DNA from: Actinomycetota bacterium | GTDB taxonomy: Bacteria > Actinomycetota > Actinomycetes > Nanopelagicales > Nanopelagicaceae | Length of the DNA stretch: 5,505 nucleotides | NCBI GenBank assembly: GCA_947494085.1 | Contig: CANLTP010000069.1 | Location: 1-5,505, forward strand | Direction: 5' to 3' | Shown: one piece after another, positions 1-5,505 of the stretch | Layout: each line of letters starts with the position of its first letter | Numbering within the stretch: position 1 is the stretch's first letter | Notes under the pieces: model-generated | Seen by the model: the letters and a program-made list of their open reading frames with translations, nothing else | Told to the model about the DNA's origin: nothing | The model's database searches: none | Translations under genes and position numbers: made by a program

Positions 1-2
1 TT

Positions 3-7
3 GGAGG
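3..7 (+). promoter_or_regulatory. Shine-Dalgarno site of the anti-sigma factor gene
   Basis: GGAGG lies five bases before ATG 13. It is the clearest ribosome-binding site in the window and decides the start of the anti-sigma gene in favour of ATG 13 over the in-frame TTG at position 1. Confidence 0.7.
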
Positions 8-12
8 ATCAG

Positions 13-375
13 ATGGAATGTAATGAAGTGATGCATGCCTTGATTCTCTTTATAGATAACGAGATTCACGATGCAACCCAAGTTCAAACTTTTCAGAGCC
101 ACTTCGAGGAATGCTTGCAATGCCTGACCGAGATGGAGCATGAGCGCCAAGTGCTGACTCGAATGAAATCCTTGTTGTCAGATGAGTGTTGTGAGCAGGC
201 ACCAGAGGATTTACAGATTCGAATCGCGCAACAGACCGCACTACTTGCTTCACAAATGTTTAGCCCGACTCAAGTTATAACCGAATACCGTCGCACCGAA
301 ACCACAATAAATGGCGAGACACACATCGAAATTGAAACTACTCACGAGATTAGAAGAGATTTCCCACTAAGTTAG
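13..375 (+). CDS. rsrA: RsrA-like zinc anti-sigma factor (mycothiol system anti-sigma-R factor)
   Basis: A 120-residue protein of the zinc-binding anti-sigma (ZAS) family. Such proteins hold a SigR/SigH-type sigma factor inactive in the cytoplasm and release it when disulfide stress oxidises the zinc-ligand cysteines. Seen: the core H-x3-C-x2-C motif at His30, Cys34 and Cys37, with an N-terminal Cys3 at about the spacing of the fourth ligand in Streptomyces RsrA. A Cys59-Cys60 pair is followed by an APEDLQIRI segment like the RsrA 'CC...PTDLRAKV' region. The start is ATG 13 because a GGAGG lies at 3-7, five bases upstream; an in-frame TTG at 1 contains this site and is unlikely. There are no membrane segments, as expected for a soluble anti-sigma factor. 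The last ~30 residues form a Thr/Glu/Arg-rich polar tail not in RsrA as I recall it. The partner sigma gene would be expected immediately upstream, outside the window. Family is fairly sure; SigR as exact partner is inferred. Confidence 0.85.
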   Translation: MECNEVMHALILFIDNEIHDATQVQTFQSHFEECLQCLTEMEHERQVLTRMKSLLSDECCEQAPEDLQIRIAQQTALLASQMFSPTQVITEYRRTETTINGETHIEIETTHEIRRDFPLS

Positions 376-380
376 CGGTT

Positions 381-791
381 ATGAATTCGGAAGCAGTATT
401 TGGCGCCATTGGAATGGCTTCCCTAACTGTGCGGCCTGCAGACACATCGGTTGCCCAAGCGCTAAATGATTTACCGATTTTGGCAACACCAACCCTTATC
501 AATATTTTCGAAGGTGCTTGCACCGCTGCGCTGGCCGAACATTTAGGCTCTGGTGAAACCTCGATTACTTCAAATTTAGTAGTTAACACCCATGCATCTG
601 TTGGAGTTGGAATCGAGATTCGAGCAAATGCCACATGTTTTGAAGTTGAGGGTTCGGTATGTAAATTTAATATTGAAGTTCATCAAGGAACGAAGTTAGT
701 CGCATCTGGAATTATTGATAGAAAGATAGTTGATCGCGTTTCATTTGCGGCGCGGATTGCGGCGGAATCCATATCTCGCGAAGCTGTTTAG
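381..791 (+). CDS. FlK-like hotdog-fold acyl-CoA thioesterase family protein
   Basis: A 136-residue protein resembling the single-domain hotdog thioesterases of the fluoroacetyl-CoA thioesterase (FlK)-like family, which hydrolyse short acyl-CoA esters in the cytoplasm. Seen: the family pattern 'LPILATPTLINIFEGA' with Thr36 and Glu44, and 'NTHASVGVGIEI' with His71. These correspond to the catalytic Thr42, Glu50 and His76 of Streptomyces cattleya FlK with near-identical spacing; the length (FlK 139) also fits. The lid phenylalanines that give FlK its fluoroacetyl specificity (Phe33, Phe36) align to small or polar residues near 27-30, so a role in fluoroacetate resistance is not supported and the substrate is unknown. 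It starts 5 bp after the anti-sigma stop with no clear Shine-Dalgarno, suggesting co-transcription and coupled translation. An internal ATG at 414 is an alternative start that would keep the whole catalytic region. Confidence 0.8.
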   Translation: MNSEAVFGAIGMASLTVRPADTSVAQALNDLPILATPTLINIFEGACTAALAEHLGSGETSITSNLVVNTHASVGVGIEIRANATCFEVEGSVCKFNIEVHQGTKLVASGIIDRKIVDRVSFAARIAAESISREAV

Positions 792-801
792 CGCAAATAG
801 C

Positions 802-838
802 AAAAAAATGAGCCCGCCCGAAGGCGAGCCCATTCATT
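802..838 (-). terminator. Rho-independent terminator of sodN, possibly also serving the convergent thioesterase gene
   Basis: Read on the minus strand, a 9-bp stem (831-823 pairing with 818-810) closes on a C(UUCG)G tetraloop. It continues through A/U pairs and runs into seven Us (808-802). Two of the nine stem pairs are G·U in the minus transcript; on the plus strand they become A/C mismatches, so the core hairpin favours minus-strand (sodN) transcripts, ending 22 bp after the sodN stop. On the plus strand an outer AATGA/TCATT stem (807-811/834-838) adds pairing but there is no solid U-tract, so termination of the 1-791 unit here would be weaker. Confidence 0.85.
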
Positions 839-851
839 AACTACTAGGTTT

Positions 852-867
852 AGAAGTAATTACTTCT
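852..867. repeat. 16-bp perfect palindrome across the sodN stop codon
   Basis: AGAAGTAATTACTTCT is a perfect inverted repeat without a loop. Its right half encodes the last Lys codons and the TAA of sodN. With no spacer it is a poor RNA hairpin; as DNA it could be a dimeric-protein site, but an AT-rich palindrome of this size can occur by chance. Function unknown. Confidence 0.4.
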
Positions 868-1276
868 TAGTTGCCCAGAAGATTTCTGCAATTTCATCAA
901 TCTTACCAATTAACTTTTCAGCAACAGCAACATCATTTGAACCCTTTGTTCCACCAGCACCAGCAAGCTTGGTTGCTTCATTGAATAAGACATGAAGTTG
1001 TGGGTAGGCCTCAAAGTGATTTGGCTTGAAGTAGTCGGTCCATAGAACCCAGAGATGGTGCTTTACCAATTCTGAACGCTCTTCTTTGATTGCTACTGCG
1101 CGAGATTTGAAATCAGCGTCTGTTGAAGCTGCATATTTCTCCATTGTTGCCTTAACTGAAAGTGCTTCAATCTTTGCTTGAGCTGGATCGTAAACGCCGC
1201 AAGGTAGATCGCAATGTGCATGCGCAATTGCTTCTGGCTTGAAAATATTCTTTAGGTTTTTTGATATTAAGTTCAT
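860..1276 (-). CDS. sodN: Nickel superoxide dismutase precursor (EC 1.15.1.1)
   Basis: Ni-dependent superoxide dismutase, which converts superoxide to H2O2 and O2 as a cytoplasmic homohexamer of four-helix-bundle subunits. Seen: the nickel-hook motif HCDLPCGVYDP. In mature numbering His1, Cys2 and Cys6 are the Ni ligands, with Asp3, Pro5 and Tyr9 conserved. Glu17, Arg47 and Tyr62, also conserved in Streptomyces SodN, fall at exactly the expected positions. The mature chain is 118 residues (Streptomyces 117). It is preceded by a short leader ending AHA, to be removed so that the His1 amino group can bind Ni. The start is chosen at ATG 1276 (20-residue leader) because AGGA at 1290-1287 is 10 bases away; from the upstream in-frame ATG at 1285 (23-residue leader) that site would be only one base away. 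sodN is divergent from sodX, its presumed processing protease, and ends at a strong terminator. Confidence 0.95.
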   Translation of the reverse strand: MNLISKNLKNIFKPEAIAHAHCDLPCGVYDPAQAKIEALSVKATMEKYAASTDADFKSRAVAIKEERSELVKHHLWVLWTDYFKPNHFEAYPQLHVLFNEATKLAGAGGTKGSNDVAVAEKLIGKIDEIAEIFWATKK

Positions 1277-1285
1277 AGCTTCCAT

Positions 1286-1348
1286 TTCCTATCTTGATAA
1301 TGGGTCCATCTGGATTTACCGGATTTATGGTGCGACACTACTACGCCT
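1286..1348. promoter_or_regulatory. Divergent sodN-sodX promoter region with a tandem 9-bp repeat
   Basis: The short spacer between the divergent sodN and sodX genes must hold both promoters unless sodN is read from farther away. It contains GGATTTACC followed directly by GGATTTATG (1312-1329), a direct repeat whose GGATTTA cores are 9 bp apart, a possible operator for coordinated control. TATGGT at 1326-1331 is a possible weak -10 box for sodX, but no well-spaced -35 is seen. No confident sodN -10 can be picked. In Streptomyces Ni-SOD is nickel-induced, so nickel control is plausible, but no known Nur or NikR operator is recognised here. Confidence 0.4.
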
Positions 1349-1708
1349 ATGAGTAGCCTGCATTTCAAAGTTGCGAAATTATTCAAAGCCGTGGAGCTCC
1401 GCGGGGATTCGATGTCCCCTAACTTCAACGATGGCGATTGGCTACTTTTCTGGTTGCTCCCAGCAAAAGCCCTGAGTGGCAAATTGGTTGGCAAAGTCGT
1501 TTTGATCCAACGCCAATCGGATCTTGGCACAGACTTCTTACAGGTGAAGCGCGTAATCAAGGTTAATGAATCTAATCAATCTAATGAAACAAAGTTCTGG
1601 GTTGAAGGAGACAACAAAAGTGCATCAACTGATTCCAGAAGTTGGGGAGCGCTTGATTCAACTGAAGTTATTGGGAAGCTTCTTTTTCGCTACCGCCGGG
1701 CCAAGTAA
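1349..1708 (+). CDS. sodX: Nickel-type superoxide dismutase maturation protease (S26 signal-peptidase-like)
   Basis: A 119-residue serine/lysine protease of the S24/S26 signal peptidase-like fold, thought to remove the SodN leader so that the Ni-binding His1 becomes N-terminal. Seen: the nucleophile motif RGDSMSP with Ser21, the general-base motif VKRVIK with Lys67, and the GDN...STDSRSWG box (residues 87-100) typical of S26 enzymes. There is no N-terminal hydrophobic anchor (the stretch WLLFWLLP at 31-38 lies within the catalytic core), which fits a cytoplasmic SodX rather than a secretory signal peptidase. It is much shorter than secretory LepB enzymes. It is divergent from sodN, the expected partner context. 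No Shine-Dalgarno precedes ATG 1349, so translation may be leaderless or from a weak site. Its stop lies 13 bp from the stop of the convergent kgd gene. Family is confident; the role rests on family and neighbourhood. Confidence 0.92.
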   Translation: MSSLHFKVAKLFKAVELRGDSMSPNFNDGDWLLFWLLPAKALSGKLVGKVVLIQRQSDLGTDFLQVKRVIKVNESNQSNETKFWVEGDNKSASTDSRSWGALDSTEVIGKLLFRYRRAK

Positions 1709-1721
1709 AACTAATGAGCTG

Positions 1722-4700
1722 TTAGCGCGAGAAGGCTTCCATCAACAGCGCCTTCTGCTCTTCTTCATGCAGATGATGCGAACCTGTTGCTGGACTTGCA
1801 GTTGCACGACGTGAAACGCGGCGCAGTGTGCGACCTTCTAGGAATTCACTTGTTGTAAGTGCAACAAATGGCCATGGACCTTGGTTTGCTGGTTCATCTT
1901 GCACCCAAAGTAAATTCGCATTTGGATGTTTCGCTGCAACTTCAGCAAATTCTTTAGCAGGGAGTGGATAAAGTTGCTCTATTCGAATTATTGCAGTTGA
2001 GCTTTCGCCTAACTTTGCGCGCTCGGCAACTAGATCGTGATAAACCTTTCCAGAACAGAAGATAACGCGAGTTGCATTAACAACTGTTGGATCATCAATC
2101 AGTGGTCTAAATGTTCCAGTTGTGAAATCTTGTAGCCCAGATGCCGCTGCCTTTAAGCGCAACATTGACTTTGGTTCAAAGACAATAAGTGGACGACGTG
2201 CTGGATTTTTCATGTGCCAACGCAGTAAGTGGAAATATGACGCCGGTGATGATGGTTGAGCAACAGTCATATTTAATTCTGCGCAAAGTGCGAGATAACG
2301 TTCGATGCGACCAGATGAATGATCTGGACCTTGGCCTTCATAACCATGTGGAAGTAGAAGAACTAGTGAAGAACGCTCGCCCCACTTTTGCAGCGCTGAA
2401 GAGATAAATTCATCAATAATTGTTTGGGCGCCATTAGCAAAGTCTCCGAATTGCGCTTCCCACATTACAAGTGCATTTTCACGCTCTACGGAATAGCCAT
2501 ATTCAAAGCCCATTGCGGCATATTCCGAAAGCAACGAATCAAATACAAAGAATTGATTTTCATCTGAAATTAGCGAACGAAGCGGGGTCCAATCCGAACC
2601 ATTATTTTGATCGACTACAACCGCGTGACGATTACTGAAAGTTCCGCGCTTAACATCTTGGCCAGCAAGGCGAATTGGATAACCTTCTAATAACAATGAA
2701 CCCATTGCGAGTAATTCACCGGTCGACCAGTCAACAGTTCCTTCGTCCAACATCTCAACGCGCTTTGCAAGTTGTGGTGCCAACTTCACATGCGGAGTAA
2801 ATCCTTCTGGGATCGCGTTCTGGGTTGCAACAATCTTTCGAAGTGTTGCTTCATCAACTGATGTGTCAACGGTTTCTGGTGCGGGCGCAACTGGAACAAC
2901 AATGTTTGCGCCATGTTCAGGTTCAATATTATGAACCGCGTTATAAACCGCATCAAGTTGTGCTTGGTAATCCTGTAATACTTCTTCGGCCTCTTCGACA
3001 GTGATATCTCCGCGACCAATCAGCGCTTCGGTGTAAAGCTTTCGAGTTGAACGCTTGGCTTCAATCAATTTATACATCATTGGCTGTGTGAAACTTGGCT
3101 CGTCACCTTCGTTGTGACCGCGACGACGGTAGCAAACCATGTCAATTACGACATCTTTATTAAATGCTTGACGATATTCGAATGCGATTCGTGCGACCCG
3201 AACCACGCTCTCTGGATCATCTGCATTCACATGGAAGACCGGTGCTTGAATCATTTTCGCGATATCAGTTGAGTAAGTTGATGATCGCGCTGCATGTGGT
3301 GAAGTTGTGAAACCAACTTGGTTATTTACGACAACGTGAATGGTGCCACCGACGCGATAGCCCTTAAGTTGTGAAAGATTAAGTGTTTCAGAGACAACGC
3401 CTTGACCAGCAAATGCAGCATCGCCGTGCATCAAGATTGGAAGAACGCTAAAGATGTTTTTCACATTTAGCTTGTCTTGCTTCGCGCGCGTAATGCCTTC
3501 TAATACTGGGTTTACAGCCTCTAAGTGTGATGGGTTTGCTGCGAGATAAATCTTGGTTGTTGCACCTGATTCGGCAGTGAAAGTTCCTGCGGTTCCAAGG
3601 TGATACTTAACATCGCCAGAACCATGAACTTGATTCTCGGCGTAATGCCCTTCAAATTCTTGGAAGATTTGGCCATATGACTTGCCACCAATGTTTGCAA
3701 GAACATTTAAGCGACCGCGGTGCGGCATTCCAACGCAAACTTCATCAAGACCACGGTCGGCAGCAGATGAAATAATTGCATCTAGAAGTGGAATTAAAGT
3801 TTCGCCGCCTTCAAGTGAGAAGCGCTTCTGTCCAACATATTTTGTCTGCAAGAAAGCTTCAAAAGCTTCCGCGCTATTTAATTTACGTAAAATTCTAAGT
3901 TGTTCATCACGTGGAGTTCGTGGGTAGCCAACTTCCACATACTCTTGAATCCAGGCTCGCTCTAATGGGTTTTCGATATACATATATTCCACACCGATGG
4001 TGCGGCAATATGAATCACGAAGTGTTCCCAAGATTTTGCGAAGTTTCATAACTGGCTTGCCACCAAAGCCACCAGTAGCGAATTCACGATCTAGATCCCA
4101 GAGTGAAAGTCCATGAGTAACAACATCTAAATCAGGGTGTGAACGTTGAATATATTTCAGTGGATCAATATCTGCCATCAAGTGACCAGTTGTGCGATAA
4201 GCATTGATCAATTCTTGAACGCGAGCAGTTTTGCCAACTTGATCTTCCTTGCTAAAGCGCATATCGACAACCCAGCGAATTGGAACGTACGGAATACGTA
4301 GGGCTGCGAAGATCTCATCATAGAAACCATTTTCGCCAAGCAATAATTCATGAATTCGCTTTAAGAAATCTCCGGATTGGGCTCCTTGAATAATTCGGTG
4401 ATCGTAGGTGCTAGTTAAAGTTACGATTTTGCTAATCGCTAATTCAGCCAAAGTATCTTCATTAGCTCCATGAAACTCTGCTGGGTAATCCATTGCGCCA
4501 ACGCCAAGAATCAAGCCTTGGCCTTGCACTAAACGTGGAACGGAATGAACGGTGCCGATAGTGCCAGGGTTTGTTAGTGAAACAGTTGTTCCCGCAAAAT
4601 CTTCGACAGTTAGCGAACCACCGCGAGCTTTGCGAACGGTCTCTTCATATGACGCCCAGAACTGTGCGAAATCAAGTTCTTCGCAACCCTTAATAGAAGG

Positions 4701-5504
4701 GACTAACAATTGGCGCGAACCATCTGGCTTTGCCAAGTCAATCGCAATTCCAAGATTTATATGTTCTGGCTTTCCAACCGCAGGCTTGCCATCTAATTCG
4801 CCGAAGAAGGCATTCATTTCTGGCATCTGACGAATTGCGCAAATCATTGCGTAACCAATTAAGTGAGTAAATGAAACTTTTCCACCGCGACTACGTCTCA
4901 AGTGATTATTTATAACTGTGCGATTATCAATCATTAATTTTGCAGGTATTGCACGAACACTGGTTGCGGTTGGAACCGATAGCGAAGCTTCCATGCTCTG
5001 AACAACTCGAGCACTTACGCCACGAATTGGTTCGAGAGTTGATGCACCGGGACTTACTAAAGTTGGAATTGGTTTCTTAATTGGATCCGCAGGTGTTGCA
5101 GATTTAACGGAAGCAACGGGAGTTGCTGGCGCAACGGGCGCAACGGGTGTTGCTGGCGCAACGGGCGCAACGGGTGTAACCGGTGTAACCGGTGTTGCTT
5201 GTGCAACGGGCGCAGCAGAAACCTGTGTTGCGGCCACTGGAACTTGAAGCGCAGATGGGTCGACAATCTTTTTAGGAAGTGGCGGAGTTCCACCCTTTGG
5301 CGCATTATCCAAAGTTGGAATTACTTTGCCATTGCTATTGCCATTCGCATTTGGTTTGTAATCGGCAAAAAATTCTGCCCAAGCTGTATCTACTGAATTT
5401 GGATCTGCTAAGTATTTTTCGAACATTTCATCGACAAGCCATTCATTTGGCCCAAAAGATCCACCAAAATGATTAGCGGGTGTATTAGATCCAGTTGCCG
5501 ACAC
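1722..5504 (-). CDS. kgd: Multifunctional 2-oxoglutarate metabolism enzyme (E2-E1 fusion; 2-oxoglutarate dehydrogenase E1 / decarboxylase)
   Basis: A cytoplasmic TCA-cycle enzyme that uses ThDP to decarboxylate 2-oxoglutarate and pass the succinyl group to a lipoylated E2 partner. The actinobacterial family can also form 2-hydroxy-3-oxoadipate or succinic semialdehyde. Domain order: N-terminal E1 segment (17-46, [16 protein letters not shown]); Pro/Ala/Thr/Val linker (about 50-160); E2 acyltransferase core (about 165-392) with [10 protein letters not shown] (His369); full E1 (about 420-1250). E1 marks are [10 protein letters not shown] (His595), GDVKYH (His635), ThDP/Mg signature GDAAFAG...NNQ (Asp695, Asn727-728) and [13 protein letters not shown] (His1053), the His residues matching E. 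coli SucA active-site histidines. There is no lipoyl domain, as usual for this fusion. Length 1260 compares with about 1231 in M. tuberculosis Kgd, and similarity runs end to end. The GTG start is one base from the window edge; the N-terminus fits the family but its ribosome site cannot be seen. Activity in relatives is held back by an FHA protein (GarA/OdhI), not encoded here. Confidence 0.96.
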   Translation of the reverse strand: MSATGSNTPANHFGGSFGPNEWLVDEMFEKYLADPNSVDTAWAEFFADYKPNANGNSNGKVIPTLDNAPKGGTPPLPKKIVDPSALQVPVAATQVSAAPVAQATPVTPVTPVAPVAPATPVAPVAPATPVASVKSATPADPIKKPIPTLVSPGASTLEPIRGVSARVVQSMEASLSVPTATSVRAIPAKLMIDNRTVINNHLRRSRGGKVSFTHLIGYAMICAIRQMPEMNAFFGELDGKPAVGKPEHINLGIAIDLAKPDGSRQLLVPSIKGCEELDFAQFWASYEETVRKARGGSLTVEDFAGTTVSLTNPGTIGTVHSVPRLVQGQGLILGVGAMDYPAEFHGANEDTLAELAISKIVTLTSTYDHRIIQGAQSGDFLKRIHELLLGENGFYDEIFAALRIPYVPIRWVVDMRFSKEDQVGKTARVQELINAYRTTGHLMADIDPLKYIQRSHPDLDVVTHGLSLWDLDREFATGGFGGKPVMKLRKILGTLRDSYCRTIGVEYMYIENPLERAWIQEYVEVGYPRTPRDEQLRILRKLNSAEAFEAFLQTKYVGQKRFSLEGGETLIPLLDAIISSAADRGLDEVCVGMPHRGRLNVLANIGGKSYGQIFQEFEGHYAENQVHGSGDVKYHLGTAGTFTAESGATTKIYLAANPSHLEAVNPVLEGITRAKQDKLNVKNIFSVLPILMHGDAAFAGQGVVSETLNLSQLKGYRVGGTIHVVVNNQVGFTTSPHAARSSTYSTDIAKMIQAPVFHVNADDPESVVRVARIAFEYRQAFNKDVVIDMVCYRRRGHNEGDEPSFTQPMMYKLIEAKRSTRKLYTEALIGRGDITVEEAEEVLQDYQAQLDAVYNAVHNIEPEHGANIVVPVAPAPETVDTSVDEATLRKIVATQNAIPEGFTPHVKLAPQLAKRVEMLDEGTVDWSTGELLAMGSLLLEGYPIRLAGQDVKRGTFSNRHAVVVDQNNGSDWTPLRSLISDENQFFVFDSLLSEYAAMGFEYGYSVERENALVMWEAQFGDFANGAQTIIDEFISSALQKWGERSSLVLLLPHGYEGQGPDHSSGRIERYLALCAELNMTVAQPSSPASYFHLLRWHMKNPARRPLIVFEPKSMLRLKAAASGLQDFTTGTFRPLIDDPTVVNATRVIFCSGKVYHDLVAERAKLGESSTAIIRIEQLYPLPAKEFAEVAAKHPNANLLWVQDEPANQGPWPFVALTTSEFLEGRTLRRVSRRATASPATGSHHLHEEEQKALLMEAFSR
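1730..1765 (+). terminator. Possible weak terminator of sodX inside the 3' end of kgd
   Basis: AGAAGGC (1730-1736) and GCCTTCT (1750-1756) form a perfect 7-bp inverted repeat with a 13-base loop, followed in the plus direction by a pyrimidine-rich, only partly U stretch (GCTCTTCTTC). It begins 21 bp after the sodX stop, where a terminator is expected, but it lies wholly inside kgd codons, the loop is long and the U-tract broken. It may be chance. Confidence 0.25.
5110..5217. repeat. 9-bp-period tandem repeat encoding the Pro/Ala/Val/Thr linker of Kgd
   Basis: Twelve consecutive nonamers related to GGCGCAACG (plus strand). They include two near-identical 27-bp units (5119-5145 and 5146-5172, differing at one base), followed by two identical GGTGTAACC nonamers (5173-5190). 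On the minus strand they encode residues 97-132, a run of PVA/PVT/PAT triplets between the N-terminal segment and the E2 core. A flexible tether is the likely role. The near identity of the units suggests recent slippage or duplication, so copy number may differ between strains. Not a CRISPR array: units are contiguous, coding and without spacers. Confidence 0.9.
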
Positions 5505-5505
5505 T

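Noticed and set aside
1..12. TTG at position 1 as start of the anti-sigma gene
   Set aside because: The TTG overlaps the GGAGG site that is well placed for ATG 13, and the RsrA-like similarity begins at the Cys just after ATG 13.
381..791. Fluoroacetate resistance function
   Set aside because: Only the general catalytic residues match FlK; the lid phenylalanines needed for fluoroacetyl specificity are absent and no fluorometabolite genes are nearby.
1294..1299. TTGATA as a -35 box for sodX
   Set aside because: It matches TTGACA well but no -10-like hexamer lies 16-18 bp downstream; the TATGGT candidate is 26 bp away.
1273..1560. 95-codon minus-strand reading frame across the sodN-sodX spacer and the sodX 5' half
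   Set aside because: It is antisense to most of the clearly conserved sodX catalytic region and overlaps the sodN start; its translation shows no recognisable motif.
1349..1708. Secretory signal peptidase I (LepB)
   Set aside because: It lacks an N-terminal membrane anchor, is far shorter than LepB, and sits next to sodN, which fits the SodX subfamily.
2189..2407. Plus-strand frame of 72 codons (and similar ones at 3682-3927 and 4552-4830)
   Set aside because: All lie antisense within the conserved kgd coding region and show no family motif or ribosome-binding site.
5110..5217. CRISPR-like array
   Set aside because: Units are 9 bp, contiguous and in frame within kgd, with no unique spacers of the usual length.
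5057..5305. Minus-strand frame rich in Arg/Leu/His/Pro
   Set aside because: It is a shifted reading of the kgd linker repeat; its low complexity comes from the nonamer array, not from a separate gene.

Overview
This window most likely comes from a low-GC actinobacterium. Three features point there: an RsrA-type (mycothiol/SigR system) zinc anti-sigma factor, a nickel superoxide dismutase next to its dedicated maturation protease, and an E2-E1 fusion 2-oxoglutarate enzyme (Kgd/OdhA type) characteristic of Actinobacteria. Base composition looks only moderate by eye, AT-richer than Streptomyces or Mycobacterium. That would fit streamlined freshwater lineages such as Nanopelagicales (acI), but this placement is inference and not shown by a marker gene.

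Layout: positions 1-791 (+) hold a two-gene unit. It has an RsrA-like anti-sigma factor with a clear Shine-Dalgarno before ATG 13, then, after 5 bp, a small hotdog-fold thioesterase of the FlK-like family. A hairpin at about 802-838 separates this unit from the converging sodN and is a strong sodN terminator. sodN (Ni-SOD, -) and sodX (its S26-type maturation peptidase, +) diverge from a compact intergenic region of about 70 bp that carries a 9-bp-period direct repeat. sodX then converges, with only 13 bp between stop codons, on a large minus-strand gene that fills the rest of the window (1722-5504). This encodes a 1260-residue multifunctional 2-oxoglutarate enzyme; its GTG start lies one base from the window edge.

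How the genes work together: RsrA is a thiol-redox switch for a SigR-type sigma factor, whose gene probably lies just upstream outside the window. SodN removes superoxide in the cytoplasm, after SodX is presumed to cut its leader to free the Ni-binding N-terminal His. The left part is therefore redox-defence themed, and kgd is central carbon metabolism (TCA cycle). There is no mobile element, RNA gene or CRISPR, and I see no clearly novel system. The points worth a second look are small: the intergenic repeat, the tight convergent ends, the nonamer repeat in the kgd linker, the FlK-like enzyme without the fluoroacetate-specificity residues, and the unusual tail of the anti-sigma factor.
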